Positions 53,697 to 63,555 of a stretch of 64,000 nt of DNA are shown here, piece by piece (the stretch's first letter is position 1; every line of letters begins with the position of its first letter). The DNA is taken from NCBI GenBank assembly GCA_977006965.1, contig OZ345365.1, positions 744,001-808,000 on the forward strand. The letters are read 5' to 3'. The position numbers were made by a program, and so were the translations under genes. Source of the DNA: Phymatolithon calcareum (lineage: Eukaryota > Rhodophyta > Florideophyceae > Hapalidiales). Below the pieces are notes generated by a model that saw nothing but the letters and a program-made list of their open reading frames with translations, searched no databases and was not told where the DNA came from.

Positions 53697-54180
53697 CAAT
53701 TGATCCTCGATTTTTGCATAGGCAATGTGAGCTACCCTGATATTCAAAAATCGAGGTTATTCAAGTATCGAAGTCGTATCATAGCGAAGTTAAAAAATTA
53801 CAGCTCAAGATTTCATGTCAACTTTGAAAAAGCCGTACTGTACCAAACCGAGAATCCCGCCGATATTTGTAGTCGGAACAGCGTCATTGAGCATTTCCCG
53901 GCTGTGCTGCACATCGCAATTGTTCACGTACTCCAAACTGCCCAAGTGACTTCTCTCATAGAAAATCCCCAATGTTCGACGATGAATGCAGGTGCCCTAA
54001 AAATAATCAAAAAATAGCCTTTCGGTGTGCAGCTATCAGTTTAGATATTCTATATTCCAGTATTCACTAATCCTTTATTTTCTTTAAAATTTAATTCGAA
54101 ACCGACTTTGGACAGCAATTCTGTATTCAAAAAATCGAGGATATTCAAAAATAGGAGTTATAAAAGTCGAGGATCGACAG
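53697..54180. mobile_element. Pogo/Tigger-like MITE, 484 bp
   Basis: The ends CAATTGATCCTCGATTTTT (left) and AAAAGTCGAGGATCGACAG (right) are inverted repeats with a few mismatches, flanked by TA on each side (53695-53696, 54181-54182). CAG..GATCCTCGA-type ends with a TA duplication are typical of the pogo/Tigger branch of Tc1/mariner. AATCGAGG..ATTCAA motifs recur inside near both ends. It lies 30 bp after the stop of the NB-ARC gene. Confidence 0.75.
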
Positions 54181-54381
54181 TATGCAACACGCTCGATCTG
54201 TCAACAGATCGACCACATACCAGACATCGAATGGGCATTCCTCAGAACAAATATCACTCTACTGTACTTACATCTTGTGACTACCGGGAACCGTACAGCG
54301 TTCCCATATGCAGAGCACTCTCGGCGCCCACCAAATGATTGAAATTCGCAGAGTAAACATCACGTCGAGTTGTGCTCTATG

Positions 54382-54387
54382 TTTATT
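54382..54387 (-). terminator. Poly(A) signal AATAAA for paralog C
   Basis: AATAAA on the minus strand about 65 bp after the stop, in a 3' UTR similar to that of paralog B. Confidence 0.65.
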
Positions 54388-54450
54388 ATGAACTTTAAAT
54401 AAGATATTGATTGCAACCTATTCTAACACTACGTCCAGGCTTCAAGGATA

Positions 54451-56742
54451 CTATGCTGATGCGGGACAAGCGCTTTGCCCACGTTCAGTTTTGACGAGCT
54501 TAACCCCGGAATTCCTTCTGTCCACCTCAACAGGCACCTTTGCTGCCGTGGCATTCACGTACGATATTGCCGTGTGGTGCAAATTGGCATACCCACTGTA
54601 CACAATCCGCACCGACGCTTTCGTCTCCTCCACAACACCGGAGATATCCGCAACAGTCTCCAGCAATTCTCCTTTCGTAATGTTCAGCGTTCCACCCGGT
54701 ACGCATCGCACATTGGCCACATCGTTCAGGTCCAGTGATAACGATCCGCGAATGACAGATTTGGAATCAAATACTTCGTCAACAAGCTCGCCATCCATGA
54801 TCAACATCTTGTTCGCACGCGCATTTCCAACCTTGTCCAGTTTGACAGACACATGGGAGTCCTTCACGAATCCAGTATCCACGACCTCATCCACAAGTTC
54901 TCCAGTGAAGATTTTGACAGTATCGGACGCATGCACATTGCCGACGTCGCTAAGTTGTAACTTGACCTTTGCATGTATGAGTGATTTGCAATCGAGCACC
55001 TCATCAACAAGCTCGCCTTGCTTGATAATGACCGTTTTCGCACGAGCATTTCCAACGTTGTCCAGCTCGACGAAAACCTCCGAATCCTTCACGTGGCCCG
55101 TATCCACAACTTCGTCGACAAGTTCGCCCTGATAGATATCGAGTGAATCCGACAAACGCACATTTCCGACGTCATTCAGTTTCAACTTGACAGTGGCATG
55201 AAGGAGAGCCTTCGAATCCAGCACCTCATCAACCAATTCACCCTCATAGATCTTCACATCGCTCGCGACAATGTTACCAACGTTGCGCAAATCGACGCTT
55301 ACATGTGTGTTCTGGACGACACTGCAATCAACAATCTCATCCACCAGTTCGCCTTCAAAGATATCCACCTTGCCTGTCACACGAATGTTACCAACATCGT
55401 TAAGAACAGCCTTGATCTGAGCATTGATAAGCGCGGCGGCATCCACTGTCTCATCGACCAGTTCACCGTCGTTGATCGATACGGCGGCCGCGATGACATT
55501 TCCGACATGTTGCAAATCGACAGAAACTTGTGTATTTTTGATGAAACTGCAATCCACGACCTCGTCAACAAGTTCACCGTCGTATATGTCGACAATTCCA
55601 GATACACGAACGTTACCGACGTCTTTGAGAGAAACCAGAATATCGGTGTCGACTAGCGCGCCAATATCGACCATCTCATCCACCAGTTCGCCGTCGATGA
55701 CCTTGAGAGCATCGCCAATCACGTTTCCAACGTTGACGGTGTCGACCTTGATGTACGCGTTATCCACATGCTTCGCGTCAATAATCTCATCCACGAGCTC
55801 GCCGTCCACGATACGGACATCGCCGCCGTTGCGCACGTTGCCGACATAATTCAAGTTGACGTGGATGATGGGACCTAGGAGATTGGCAGCGTCCACAGCC
55901 TCGTCCGAAAGTTCACCATCGTAAATGTGCAGTTTCGCCACGTTGTCCACATTCGCTACATTGAATTTCGTGATATTCACATACGCGTCTCGACCCAGAC
56001 AACCGGTGTCGAGTGTTTCATCATCCAGTTGCCCGTCACGGATATACATCGCAGCCTTCCCATCAACGCCCTTCACATTCGCGGAATTAGCCACAAAAAG
56101 CTCGTAACAAACGTACTTAGCACATGCACCATCCGGCGGTTTCGGCGCATTGAGAACCTCATTCATCAGTGTACCCTTCCCAATATGAAAGTCCCTTGTC
56201 CCCGCCAGAAGCCGAATATTGCCGGAATTCCTAACCTCCACAGCAACATGCGCGTCATCACCAACAAGCCCGTCGACAATCTTCCCAATGACAGCCGTAT
56301 CAGGCGCCGAAACCTTCTTCTCCTTGCGGAAAAGAGAAGTCCACCGATAGCGCTTCCCCTCCGGCAACACCATGCCGATAACAAGTCGTCGATGCACATC
56401 AAGATTACCAGAATTGTAAACAACCACGCGCACACGGGCATATGTTCCAACCGATCCCACAAGCGACGGAATGAAACTCGTACCACGGATAGTGGTATCA
56501 TTAATTTGCAAATTGCCGAAATTACACACGGAAATCACAAAAGTCGAACGCGCGGTAATGTTCGGCGCCTGCCAGTCCGACACATTTGTCACGCGTTTCG
56601 CCGGCAGCCCGTCCGCGGAGTAGATGAGACCGGAGAAGTCGCCGCATGGTATCGCCTTCAAATCCGGCGCGCATCGCCTTCCGTCTGCGAAACTGGCGAC
56701 CAACACTATAAGCGCGAGCGGCGCCAGCATAGCGGCCGTCAT
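54451..56742 (-). CDS. Secreted VGNV-repeat protein C (12 units)
   Basis: 763 residues from ATG at 56742; a GTG directly upstream is unlikely to be used. Signal peptide about 1-21 (MTAAMLAPLALIVLVASFAD), then RRCAPDLKAIPCGDF. The N-terminal region is closest to that of B (ADGLPAKR, INDTT, GTSFIPSLVG). Twelve units run from 237 to 690, for example GELVDEVVDCSFIKNTQVSV and GELVDEVLDSKALLHATVKL. They alternate between a 37-residue type (CSxxxNTxVSVDL) and a 38-residue type (SxxLxAxVKLxLNDVGNVR). A GELLETVAD cap starts at 691, and the C-terminus (VPVEVDRRNSGVKLV) matches the other paralogs. Acidic ELVDE turns repeat on one side of the predicted solenoid and could bind cations; that is inference. 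No anchor or catalytic motif is visible. Confidence 0.92.
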   Translation of the reverse strand: MTAAMLAPLALIVLVASFADGRRCAPDLKAIPCGDFSGLIYSADGLPAKRVTNVSDWQAPNITARSTFVISVCNFGNLQINDTTIRGTSFIPSLVGSVGTYARVRVVVYNSGNLDVHRRLVIGMVLPEGKRYRWTSLFRKEKKVSAPDTAVIGKIVDGLVGDDAHVAVEVRNSGNIRLLAGTRDFHIGKGTLMNEVLNAPKPPDGACAKYVCYELFVANSANVKGVDGKAAMYIRDGQLDDETLDTGCLGRDAYVNITKFNVANVDNVAKLHIYDGELSDEAVDAANLLGPIIHVNLNYVGNVRNGGDVRIVDGELVDEIIDAKHVDNAYIKVDTVNVGNVIGDALKVIDGELVDEMVDIGALVDTDILVSLKDVGNVRVSGIVDIYDGELVDEVVDCSFIKNTQVSVDLQHVGNVIAAAVSINDGELVDETVDAAALINAQIKAVLNDVGNIRVTGKVDIFEGELVDEIVDCSVVQNTHVSVDLRNVGNIVASDVKIYEGELVDEVLDSKALLHATVKLKLNDVGNVRLSDSLDIYQGELVDEVVDTGHVKDSEVFVELDNVGNARAKTVIIKQGELVDEVLDCKSLIHAKVKLQLSDVGNVHASDTVKIFTGELVDEVVDTGFVKDSHVSVKLDKVGNARANKMLIMDGELVDEVFDSKSVIRGSLSLDLNDVANVRCVPGGTLNITKGELLETVADISGVVEETKASVRIVYSGYANLHHTAISYVNATAAKVPVEVDRRNSGVKLVKTERGQSACPASA

Positions 56743-57495
56743 CACGGCGGCGGATGTAAAGCGCTAATTCCGGGGAGGTCAATGCGCGGAGTTCACGCGG
56801 CGCGGAAAAGATGCGTAGTTCGGCTCGTCCTGCACGGCCGGACGTCGGGTGCGGTGAGACCTCCTCAGACACGCTGACCTCGGTGGTGGTTACCTGCCGC
56901 TTCGTGGACGGGGGAGTGAGTGGTGCGAAAATTACGAATTGCGCGAGTGCATATCACATGTTGAATTTGGCTTCTCGCGCGCAATCCAACACGGCACTAC
57001 GCTTCCGACGAGGAGTGCCCGGTTTCAAATGTGGGAGAGGGGGATGACATGGTGCTGCTTTCAAACAGGTGATAGCAACGAGGATGAAGAGTTTCAATTG
57101 CAGCTCGGCGGTTAACGTAAGCGCCGTGGGACCACCTGAATTTCACATCGGTCCATCGGACTTGTCGTTGTACACGTGTGCTGACTTGTCGGTATTTCTA
57201 CACGTCAGATATTAGGATATACTGTACTGTAAGGTAACTGTAGCCATAACGCTGCGGTTGCGTTCCTCTTTGGACAATCCCGGATTTGCACTCTAGGGTT
57301 GTCACTGATGGCATCGCGGACGAATCTTGATCCTAACACTGTACTAGCACGGCATGAGCATTGCCGCGATACCTGGGAGCATGAGAATGGCTTGATCTCG
57401 AGAGGAGAACTCGGTCTAGAGGTGATTGTCCGCACCTGATCGGCACTCTGAGCAAATCGACCGCGGTCATGACCGCGTTGTGACACAAGCAAGCA

Positions 57496-57522
57496 TCCCC
57501 CGCCTCATCATAAGGCGGGGGA
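57496..57522. repeat. GC-rich hairpin, 10-bp stem
   Basis: TCCCCCGCCT, loop of 7, AGGCGGGGGA; a very stable stem standing alone in non-coding DNA. Confidence 0.75.
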
Positions 57523-58219
57523 CACTGGTGGCCGCACCTTACTGCTGCATGCATTGAAATACTGCCCGAACGCTGGGTGCGCTGTTGTCCCCATCCGATG
57601 GCACATGGAGCCGTAATCCATATCGTAACTACTTCTCTTCATGTCTTGATCTCATATCAACAGGACGTACTGACTTTTCCGCATTCGATCTCCAGGCCAC
57701 GAGTTAACTCCACTCTGCCTGCTCACACTCACACTTTGAACTCAATTCTTCAGCGATGCTCATTTTCAGAGGGCGGTCCTTGCATATTTCCTTGTTTGCC
57801 ATCTGCGAAATATGCGATCGAATTGCGAAGCGACGTAATTTTGACGCACTGACAGACAGACCTGACAAGTGGAAAGTGGACTGGACCGCGCCGCGGGCCT
57901 GACGTTCAGGACGCCAAAGTGGTCCTGTGACTCAGCCAATGAGAGCTGCCCTACCAGTGCGTTACATTACGTAACGTGCCACGATTGGAGCCGTAATCGT
58001 CCTTTTGATACGCGGCAACGTTTGAGAAACGGATATAAATCAGATTATTTTCGCGGGGTGGAATAAGGAAGCTCGCACTCGTGGGGGCCCGAGAACTTCG
58101 TGCTTTCTGAACGGTCCTTGTTGGCTCCGTGTGCAGCTCGATTAGCAGAGGGACGTTCTTGAGAATTCGATTTTTGCGTCCGCACTACCAGTCTGAAAAA
58201 GTCCTCAAATCCAGTCCGA

Positions 58220-58450
58220 AATATTTTCACTGGTAATGAGGACGCGGCATAGGTATGGCGTGGCTGATGTGCTCATCTATGGGACATTTTTTCTCATAAC
58301 GATTTTTAGTTTTCGGACGTGGAATTGCTTTTCAACCAAACTTTTCGTGATGTTCCAAGTTTTTGCTCAAAAGTGTGCAAAAACATCTGAAGCGAAAGTT
58401 TGCAAATCAACACTCAGCCACTGAAAACCTATGCCGCGTCCTGGTAACCA
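58220..58450. repeat. Inverted repeat with GGACGCGGCATAGGT ends
   Basis: GAGGACGCGGCATAGGT at about 58235-58251 is complemented by ACCTATGCCGCGTCC at about 58428-58442. CTGGTAATGAGGAC also recurs at 58225 and 58466. It appears to be a smaller foldback unit nested beside the next feature. Confidence 0.6.
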
Positions 58451-58495
58451 GTCCACGAAATAATGACTGGTAATGAGGACTTTTTTGACTGGGTC

Positions 58496-59027
58496 TATGC
58501 CGCGATTTTGATGAATTCTCAAGAAGGCCCCTCTAGCAGCAACACGAGCCTGCGTTTCGGTTTCCCGCATTACAGTAGAAATTTATTTCTCAAGTGTAAG
58601 ATACTGTATGATACCTCCTGGACGATTGGACGTTTGTCACACTGTTTTTCAAATTTGTAAACTTTGTTTTCTACAACACCATAGGCAGCTCGCCCATATT
58701 CCATTGGAAGTGAAAGCTGTGGGCTGCGGACGATGGGCGTTATCCCGTGAAGTCGCCATACAAATGTTGCCATTAGCCACGAGGATAATTTGCTCCTCGC
58801 AACGACCGTTTTTGACAAAATATTAATAGTTTTTCTGTTTTCCATTCGCAACGTACCGATTGGCTACTATTGTTGTCATCAATCGAGCAACGACTCGGAA
58901 TTGCGGATGAAAAATATCAATAATCAAGTATCAAGAATCATTCTTGGAGCAAAAGAGAATCAAAAAGCAAAGAAAACAGTTGTTTTCAGATGGGCTTTCT
59001 TGAGAATTCATCAAAATCGCGGCATAA
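58496..59027. mobile_element. Foldback/MITE-like element with 30-bp perfect inverted ends
   Basis: TATGCCGCGATTTTGATGAA... (58496-58525) is exactly inverted at 58998-59027; with one mismatch the arms extend to about 36 bp. The interior contains repeat Z (58780-58820), also found at 40640. A minus-strand 93-codon ORF inside (58570-58851) is unrecognised. No target duplication was identified. Confidence 0.7.
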
Positions 59028-60125
59028 AAAGCCTGCCAATCATGCACCTTCGGCTGTGCAGCGATACATGGGTATTTTGGATCTCCCAAAACGACGCTAT
59101 GTAGTACATGCAAAGCAGCCAAAAAGTGTTGAGTACTTCTTCAGACGAGACGAAGAAATAGTAAGATAGGCTTCCACTATTGCTTCAAGAACTTCAAGCT
59201 CGCGGAGAGATGTGATGAAATAGCTTTCTAGGAAGGCAAAAGAAATTCCAGGAGCATTAGAAATATACAAGCGTTAGTCTGAAGACGACGAGAAAGGGAT
59301 GCAAAAGAGCTTTCTGTCTTTAGACGGTCAACAGAAGGGCAATTTTATGAGCAACACGGCCTTTTGCCTATTGGGGAACAAGGAGAGTATCCAAGTAATG
59401 CTGAAGTTTATCGAAGAATAGAAAAACGCCTGATGCACAGGTCTAAGTTGCAATAAAAATATTATCAGTACAGTTGGGCCATCCCACAGAATCGAACAAG
59501 TCATATCCAAGAGACGAGCGGATGCTCGTGAGCAGGTCAAACTTCTACAAAAGCTCGCCACGGAGCTTTTCTTTCTTCTCTTCATTGTACACGGGAAGAT
59601 ACTCGTACATGGCTCGCTCTGTGGAAGAAAGGAGTGAATCATTAAAATCGATCCCCGTAATCGCGACTTTGAATAGCAGTTCTCGTCGCGGATCGAGCCC
59701 TCGTTTTAAGACCAGATAAATTGTTGAGCTCTTCGCCTTTTCAAAGCACCGCTTCATACTCGCAAGCCTTCTCTCTAAGATGAAGGAGCGGTTTGTCCGG
59801 CGCCTGATTCTCTTCCGTTACACTCCGGCGTGCATGGTTTGAGAGCTGTTCCGCGTTTGAGGGTAGCGCGGGGTGCCTTGTGGGAAAGGCTGCTCGTTTG
59901 CAGTTTTGCAGGTTTTTCAGCTATAGGATTTTCAGTTAGAGGGGCTTTACTGTATACCTTTTAATTTTTTTGTGAAACGTACAGATTGAGAAAAGAACGA
60001 AAGAAGATGAGTAATAAAGAAAAATTTGAAGAGAAAAAGTTAGACTATAAATCAAGTAACAAACTTGACGGTAACGTAGATCAGTTAGAAAGGTCCGACT
60101 TGCCTTGATTGAGCTTCTAGCGTTC
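59028..60125. other. No confident gene
   Basis: A broken plus-strand reading at about 59270-59440 (RRREGYASLSVFRRS, LLPIGEQGEYPSNAEVYRRI) looks protein-derived but is not recognised. Confidence 0.35.
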
Positions 60126-61150
60126 CAACGAGCACTACCATCTGCGGTACGCAATGGGCACGAGAGTAAGAGATGACATGGAACACCAAACAAAGGAAAA
60201 GCGAAGTCCTCTAATCAGAGGAAACACTTGGCAAGACATTCAAGCTCGGAAACAAGGCTCTGGCACACGTTCCGGAGGTCGCGTACCTTGGAGTATCCCT
60301 AGACCCGGGAGGAGTCACAGATACGCTAATGATGCAGCGGCTAAAGAAAGCACGGACGGCCGTGTACGAGTTGCATACACTGGGAGTGTTCAATAAAGGG
60401 CTTAGTACAGAAGTGTATTCAGATATACAAGGCGCTAGTACAGTCACGCTGGGAGTACGCAATGTACTTAACGCCCTGGACAGAAGACGTACAAAATGCC
60501 GTCAAGGAAGTAGAAGTAAAATTCTTCAACCAAGAATTCGGGCCACAGGCCGAGGGAGGACGAACAAGCGCCGTCTCTTGTGTCGGATCCAGGCGACCCC
60601 ACATCGACGAGAAATTTTGGCCTTCAAAATGCCGAGAAGGAACAAAGCGAAAGAACGCATTTATTCAAATGAAGCGCCTGAGAGCAGAAACGACCATGAA
60701 TGGCAAGGAAAGATATCTCCGCGATGGAGACCAAAGAACCGTTTGGTAAAGCTTTAAAGCGTATCCAGACAAACCAGTCATCGCAATCACTTTGATCTAA
60801 GTTTCTGGTAAGGGAAGGAGACCGCCTCGAATCGAAGCGGAAAGGGAAGATTCCATACGACATGACAAGAGAATTGCCAGCATTCCTCAAGTTCCCCAAC
60901 GCGAAGCACAGGAAACTCGCGCTGCAGTATGCCTGTGGAAGATTCCGACAGGTGTCAACGACAAGTACGACTGCAGAATTCGGTACCAGAGCCAGAGAGC
61001 ATATGTAGTCCCTTAAACGCACGCTAGCAAGGTGCGACCTCAAAGGAGAAAAAAGACTGGAAGCAGAAAAGGCGCTAGATGAGCTCTTACTATTTAGCAA
61101 GACATTAACAGAACACATGGAGAACGAAGACGGCCTGTATTGACACGCAG
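60126..61150 (+). pseudogene. LINE reverse transcriptase C-terminus, plus strand
   Basis: Reads EMTWNTKQRKSEVL, then FKLGNKALAHVPEVAYLGVS (RT thumb), TDTLMMQRLKKARTAVYELH, YKALVQSRWEYAMYLTPWTE and VKEVEVKFFNQEFGPQ, the conserved region after RT in LINEs. The C-terminal part at 60790-61140 includes KLALQYACGRFRQVS and RLEAEKALDELL and ends with TGA. At least two frameshifts and several stops break it. The C-terminal region resembles the ORF tails of LINE 3' copies 1-6, so it belongs to the same broad family but in the opposite orientation. Confidence 0.8.
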
Positions 61151-62903
61151 AAGGCAAGCCAAAAAGAGGTCAAGTCCAAGCACCAGCAACTCAGTAGAGG
61201 ACTGAGATAGGACTAACTAGAATCTTGAGTTTTCCCGACCGCCATTCTGGTGGGCGTTTCGTGAGCTTCACAAAGGTAGGTAGCATCGGAGGAAGCCTTG
61301 CCTATATCTGCGGAAGTCTGTGGCGCTTTTAGATAAACTTGAAAAAAAACTACGATCTGCGGATGCCCATATATATTTAAGACTGTGAGGCTTTTTTAGA
61401 AGCCTCGTGTCTGCGACCTAAAGCCTCCCTAATCCGAATTTGTCGTCCCGTGAGGGCCCGCCCTTCAGTGCCAAATACAGAGCGCTGACTTGGTTGTGTT
61501 TGAATTCCAGATGCGATCTCGAAGAATGCATTATCGAAATAGTGGATGCCAAGCGCGACTGCTTTCGCGGCGTTCGTCTGCGTCTTCCTCCCTTAACGAC
61601 GCTTGGGACTCTTAAACTCCATGGAACAGCCTTGACAGTTTCACCGGATCTCGTCAGATGGTTTCACGTGCCCTAGCACGAGTCGTATCTTTCGAAGCCC
61701 TCAAAGATCCGAGCTGTCGAATCTGCTTCCGTGCTCTGATCTCGACTGAACGGAAATATGAAGAGCACCTTCGACTGTGCCAATCAAAACCGGTTTGACC
61801 ATGATTATGGGATATAAAATTCGGCTGTGCGGAATAGACCTTCCACGGTAATTTAGATACCATTTCTAGTGCCACCTCCAAAAATAGTGGTTAATCTAAC
61901 GGAGCCCTAAGACTAAAGCCAACAATTCTTAGATGAAGGAGATGCAGGAGTAAAAGATATGAATTAAATTTCGATGTATCCTCTTCTGACGGAGACGACA
62001 AGGATGCGCTTTCGAAAAAATGCCAATGCACTACATCTGATTGATGACCGGAGAAATCCTCAATGTTCCGTTACTCTTTCAACTCTTCAATGTATTTTTA
62101 GTACAAACTTCTAGAATGACGAAGAAGTCGCCGTCGGTAAAATGTCAGCTCAGGTCCACGAGATAGAGGAACTTCGAAGGGAACAACGTTACAGAATCTT
62201 TCAGAAAGTCAGGCTCTCTGTCACGAAATTTCAGTTTCGAGCGTATTATTGAGACCGGCTAAGGGTATTCGAAATGTGCAACTTTGGAACCGGTATGTTC
62301 TCGTCGAGGTCTAAGGTCGAGGATCTTATCCCTCGGTATCTTAGTGAAGCAAATTTCGATGGTTGTTTTCTTACTTGCTTGCCGAACTCCATCGACGGAT
62401 GAGTTCCGCCGCTTTTATAGTGTTCTGAGAAGAGCACAAGGAAATCATAATATCTCCTATGCTTGCCTTGTGCTCCAATTCCGTACCCTACAATTGGTAT
62501 TCCTAAAATTGGATCTTGCGCCCAAGTGGTAAACTCAGTAAAATAAAGAAATGTACTAAAGAAACCGTATGTCCGCCTTGCGAATCGCTTGGATACAGTT
62601 TCGTGTAACTATAAGAATGCGCTCGTGTTCTGCAGTCAATAGCTTCCTTTTTGCTTCTGAATTTCGCTTCGATTATTACCAGCCTTCATCCTGCTTCCTC
62701 TCTCAAGTCTTCTCGATTGCCACCCCATCGCTTATATCGATTTTGTAACACTCTCTGCCAACAAAACATTTTTTGGGTAGATATGCTTCGTCGGAGCAAC
62801 CAGGCCAGAAGAGAATTGAGAGGTTCAACAACCTTCCCAGATTGACCCAACTCAACCTTGTCGACCACCAGTACTGCTGCACTCTCAATGTCGACAAGTT
62901 ATA
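61151..62903. other. No supported gene
   Basis: GAGGCTT/AAGCCTC forms a small hairpin at 61387-61406. 61430-61480 faintly resembles the LINE ORF tail. The ORFs at 61440-61676, 62284-62532 and 62651-62845 have no motif I recognise. Confidence 0.4.
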
Positions 62904-63555
62904 TTGTGGCTTGCTTGAGATGCGATCCTTCACTCGCTGCTGTGAGTATTTCCTTTTTTGCTATCGGATTCTCCAACCTACTGGCAGAGAGCTGCTTATC
63001 ACACCTCACGAATAGCGTATGAACTGGGCTCCGGAGAAATGTTAAGAATGGAAAAGGCATTAGACTCCGTACTACTCTACAGCGTCACCATAATTGATAA
63101 TATGCAGAACGACGAGTCCCTGTATTAGGGACCAAGCGATATACTAGAATGAACAAGTTACGAAAAGTTGCTCCAGTACAGTCTTAAGAGTGTTAATGAG
63201 GGCTTTCAAATAAAGAACTAAACAGTTGCAAAAAAACCCTCACAAATAACGTTTCTATACTATCACTGTCCGGTCTAACGGCTACTGCGATACGCATGGG
63301 CGAGTCAGTGAAATAACTTGGCGAGCTCTTGATGCCTCCCATACTTTGATTATTTCGACTTTTGGGTTTGCACGTTATTACGACTTGACAATTACGGGAG
63401 GCCTCCCGAGGATGTCGCTCTATGGTCTCCCATAATTCGTGTGCTTCCTGTGTCTTCCTTAGCCTTTTTGTTATCCCACTGACCAAGCTCACATTTGCAA
63501 GCCACTGTCTTGTTCACTGACCAAGCTCACATTTGCAAGCCACTGTCTTCAAAAT
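62904..63555 (-). repeat. Dispersed repeat family X, copy 2
   Basis: Matches 4361-4840 over TTGTGGCTTGCTTGAGATGC...CTATCGGATTCTCCAACC and GGTCTAACGGCTACTGCGAT...TTGCAAGCCACTGTC. The minus frame reads NCQVVITCKPKSRNNQSMGG and RIAVAVRPDSD, aligned with copy 1. A 38-bp unit (ACTGACCAAGCTCACATTTG...) is tandemly duplicated at 63477-63549. Confidence 0.6.

Larger units (their letters stand above)
56743..58495. other. Intergenic, no supported gene
   Basis: The first 350 bp are GC-rich and probably the promoter of paralog C. GAGTGCAT...ATGTTGAATT occurs both at about 56947-56968 and at 49431-49445 upstream of B, a possible shared upstream element. GAATTCTCAAGAACG at about 58151-58165 is a partial copy of the foldback end listed next. 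Confidence 0.4.

Noticed and set aside
55927-56877. 316-codon plus-strand ORF
   Set aside because: Antisense to the conserved N-terminal region of paralog C; the minus frame has the signal peptide and paralogs.
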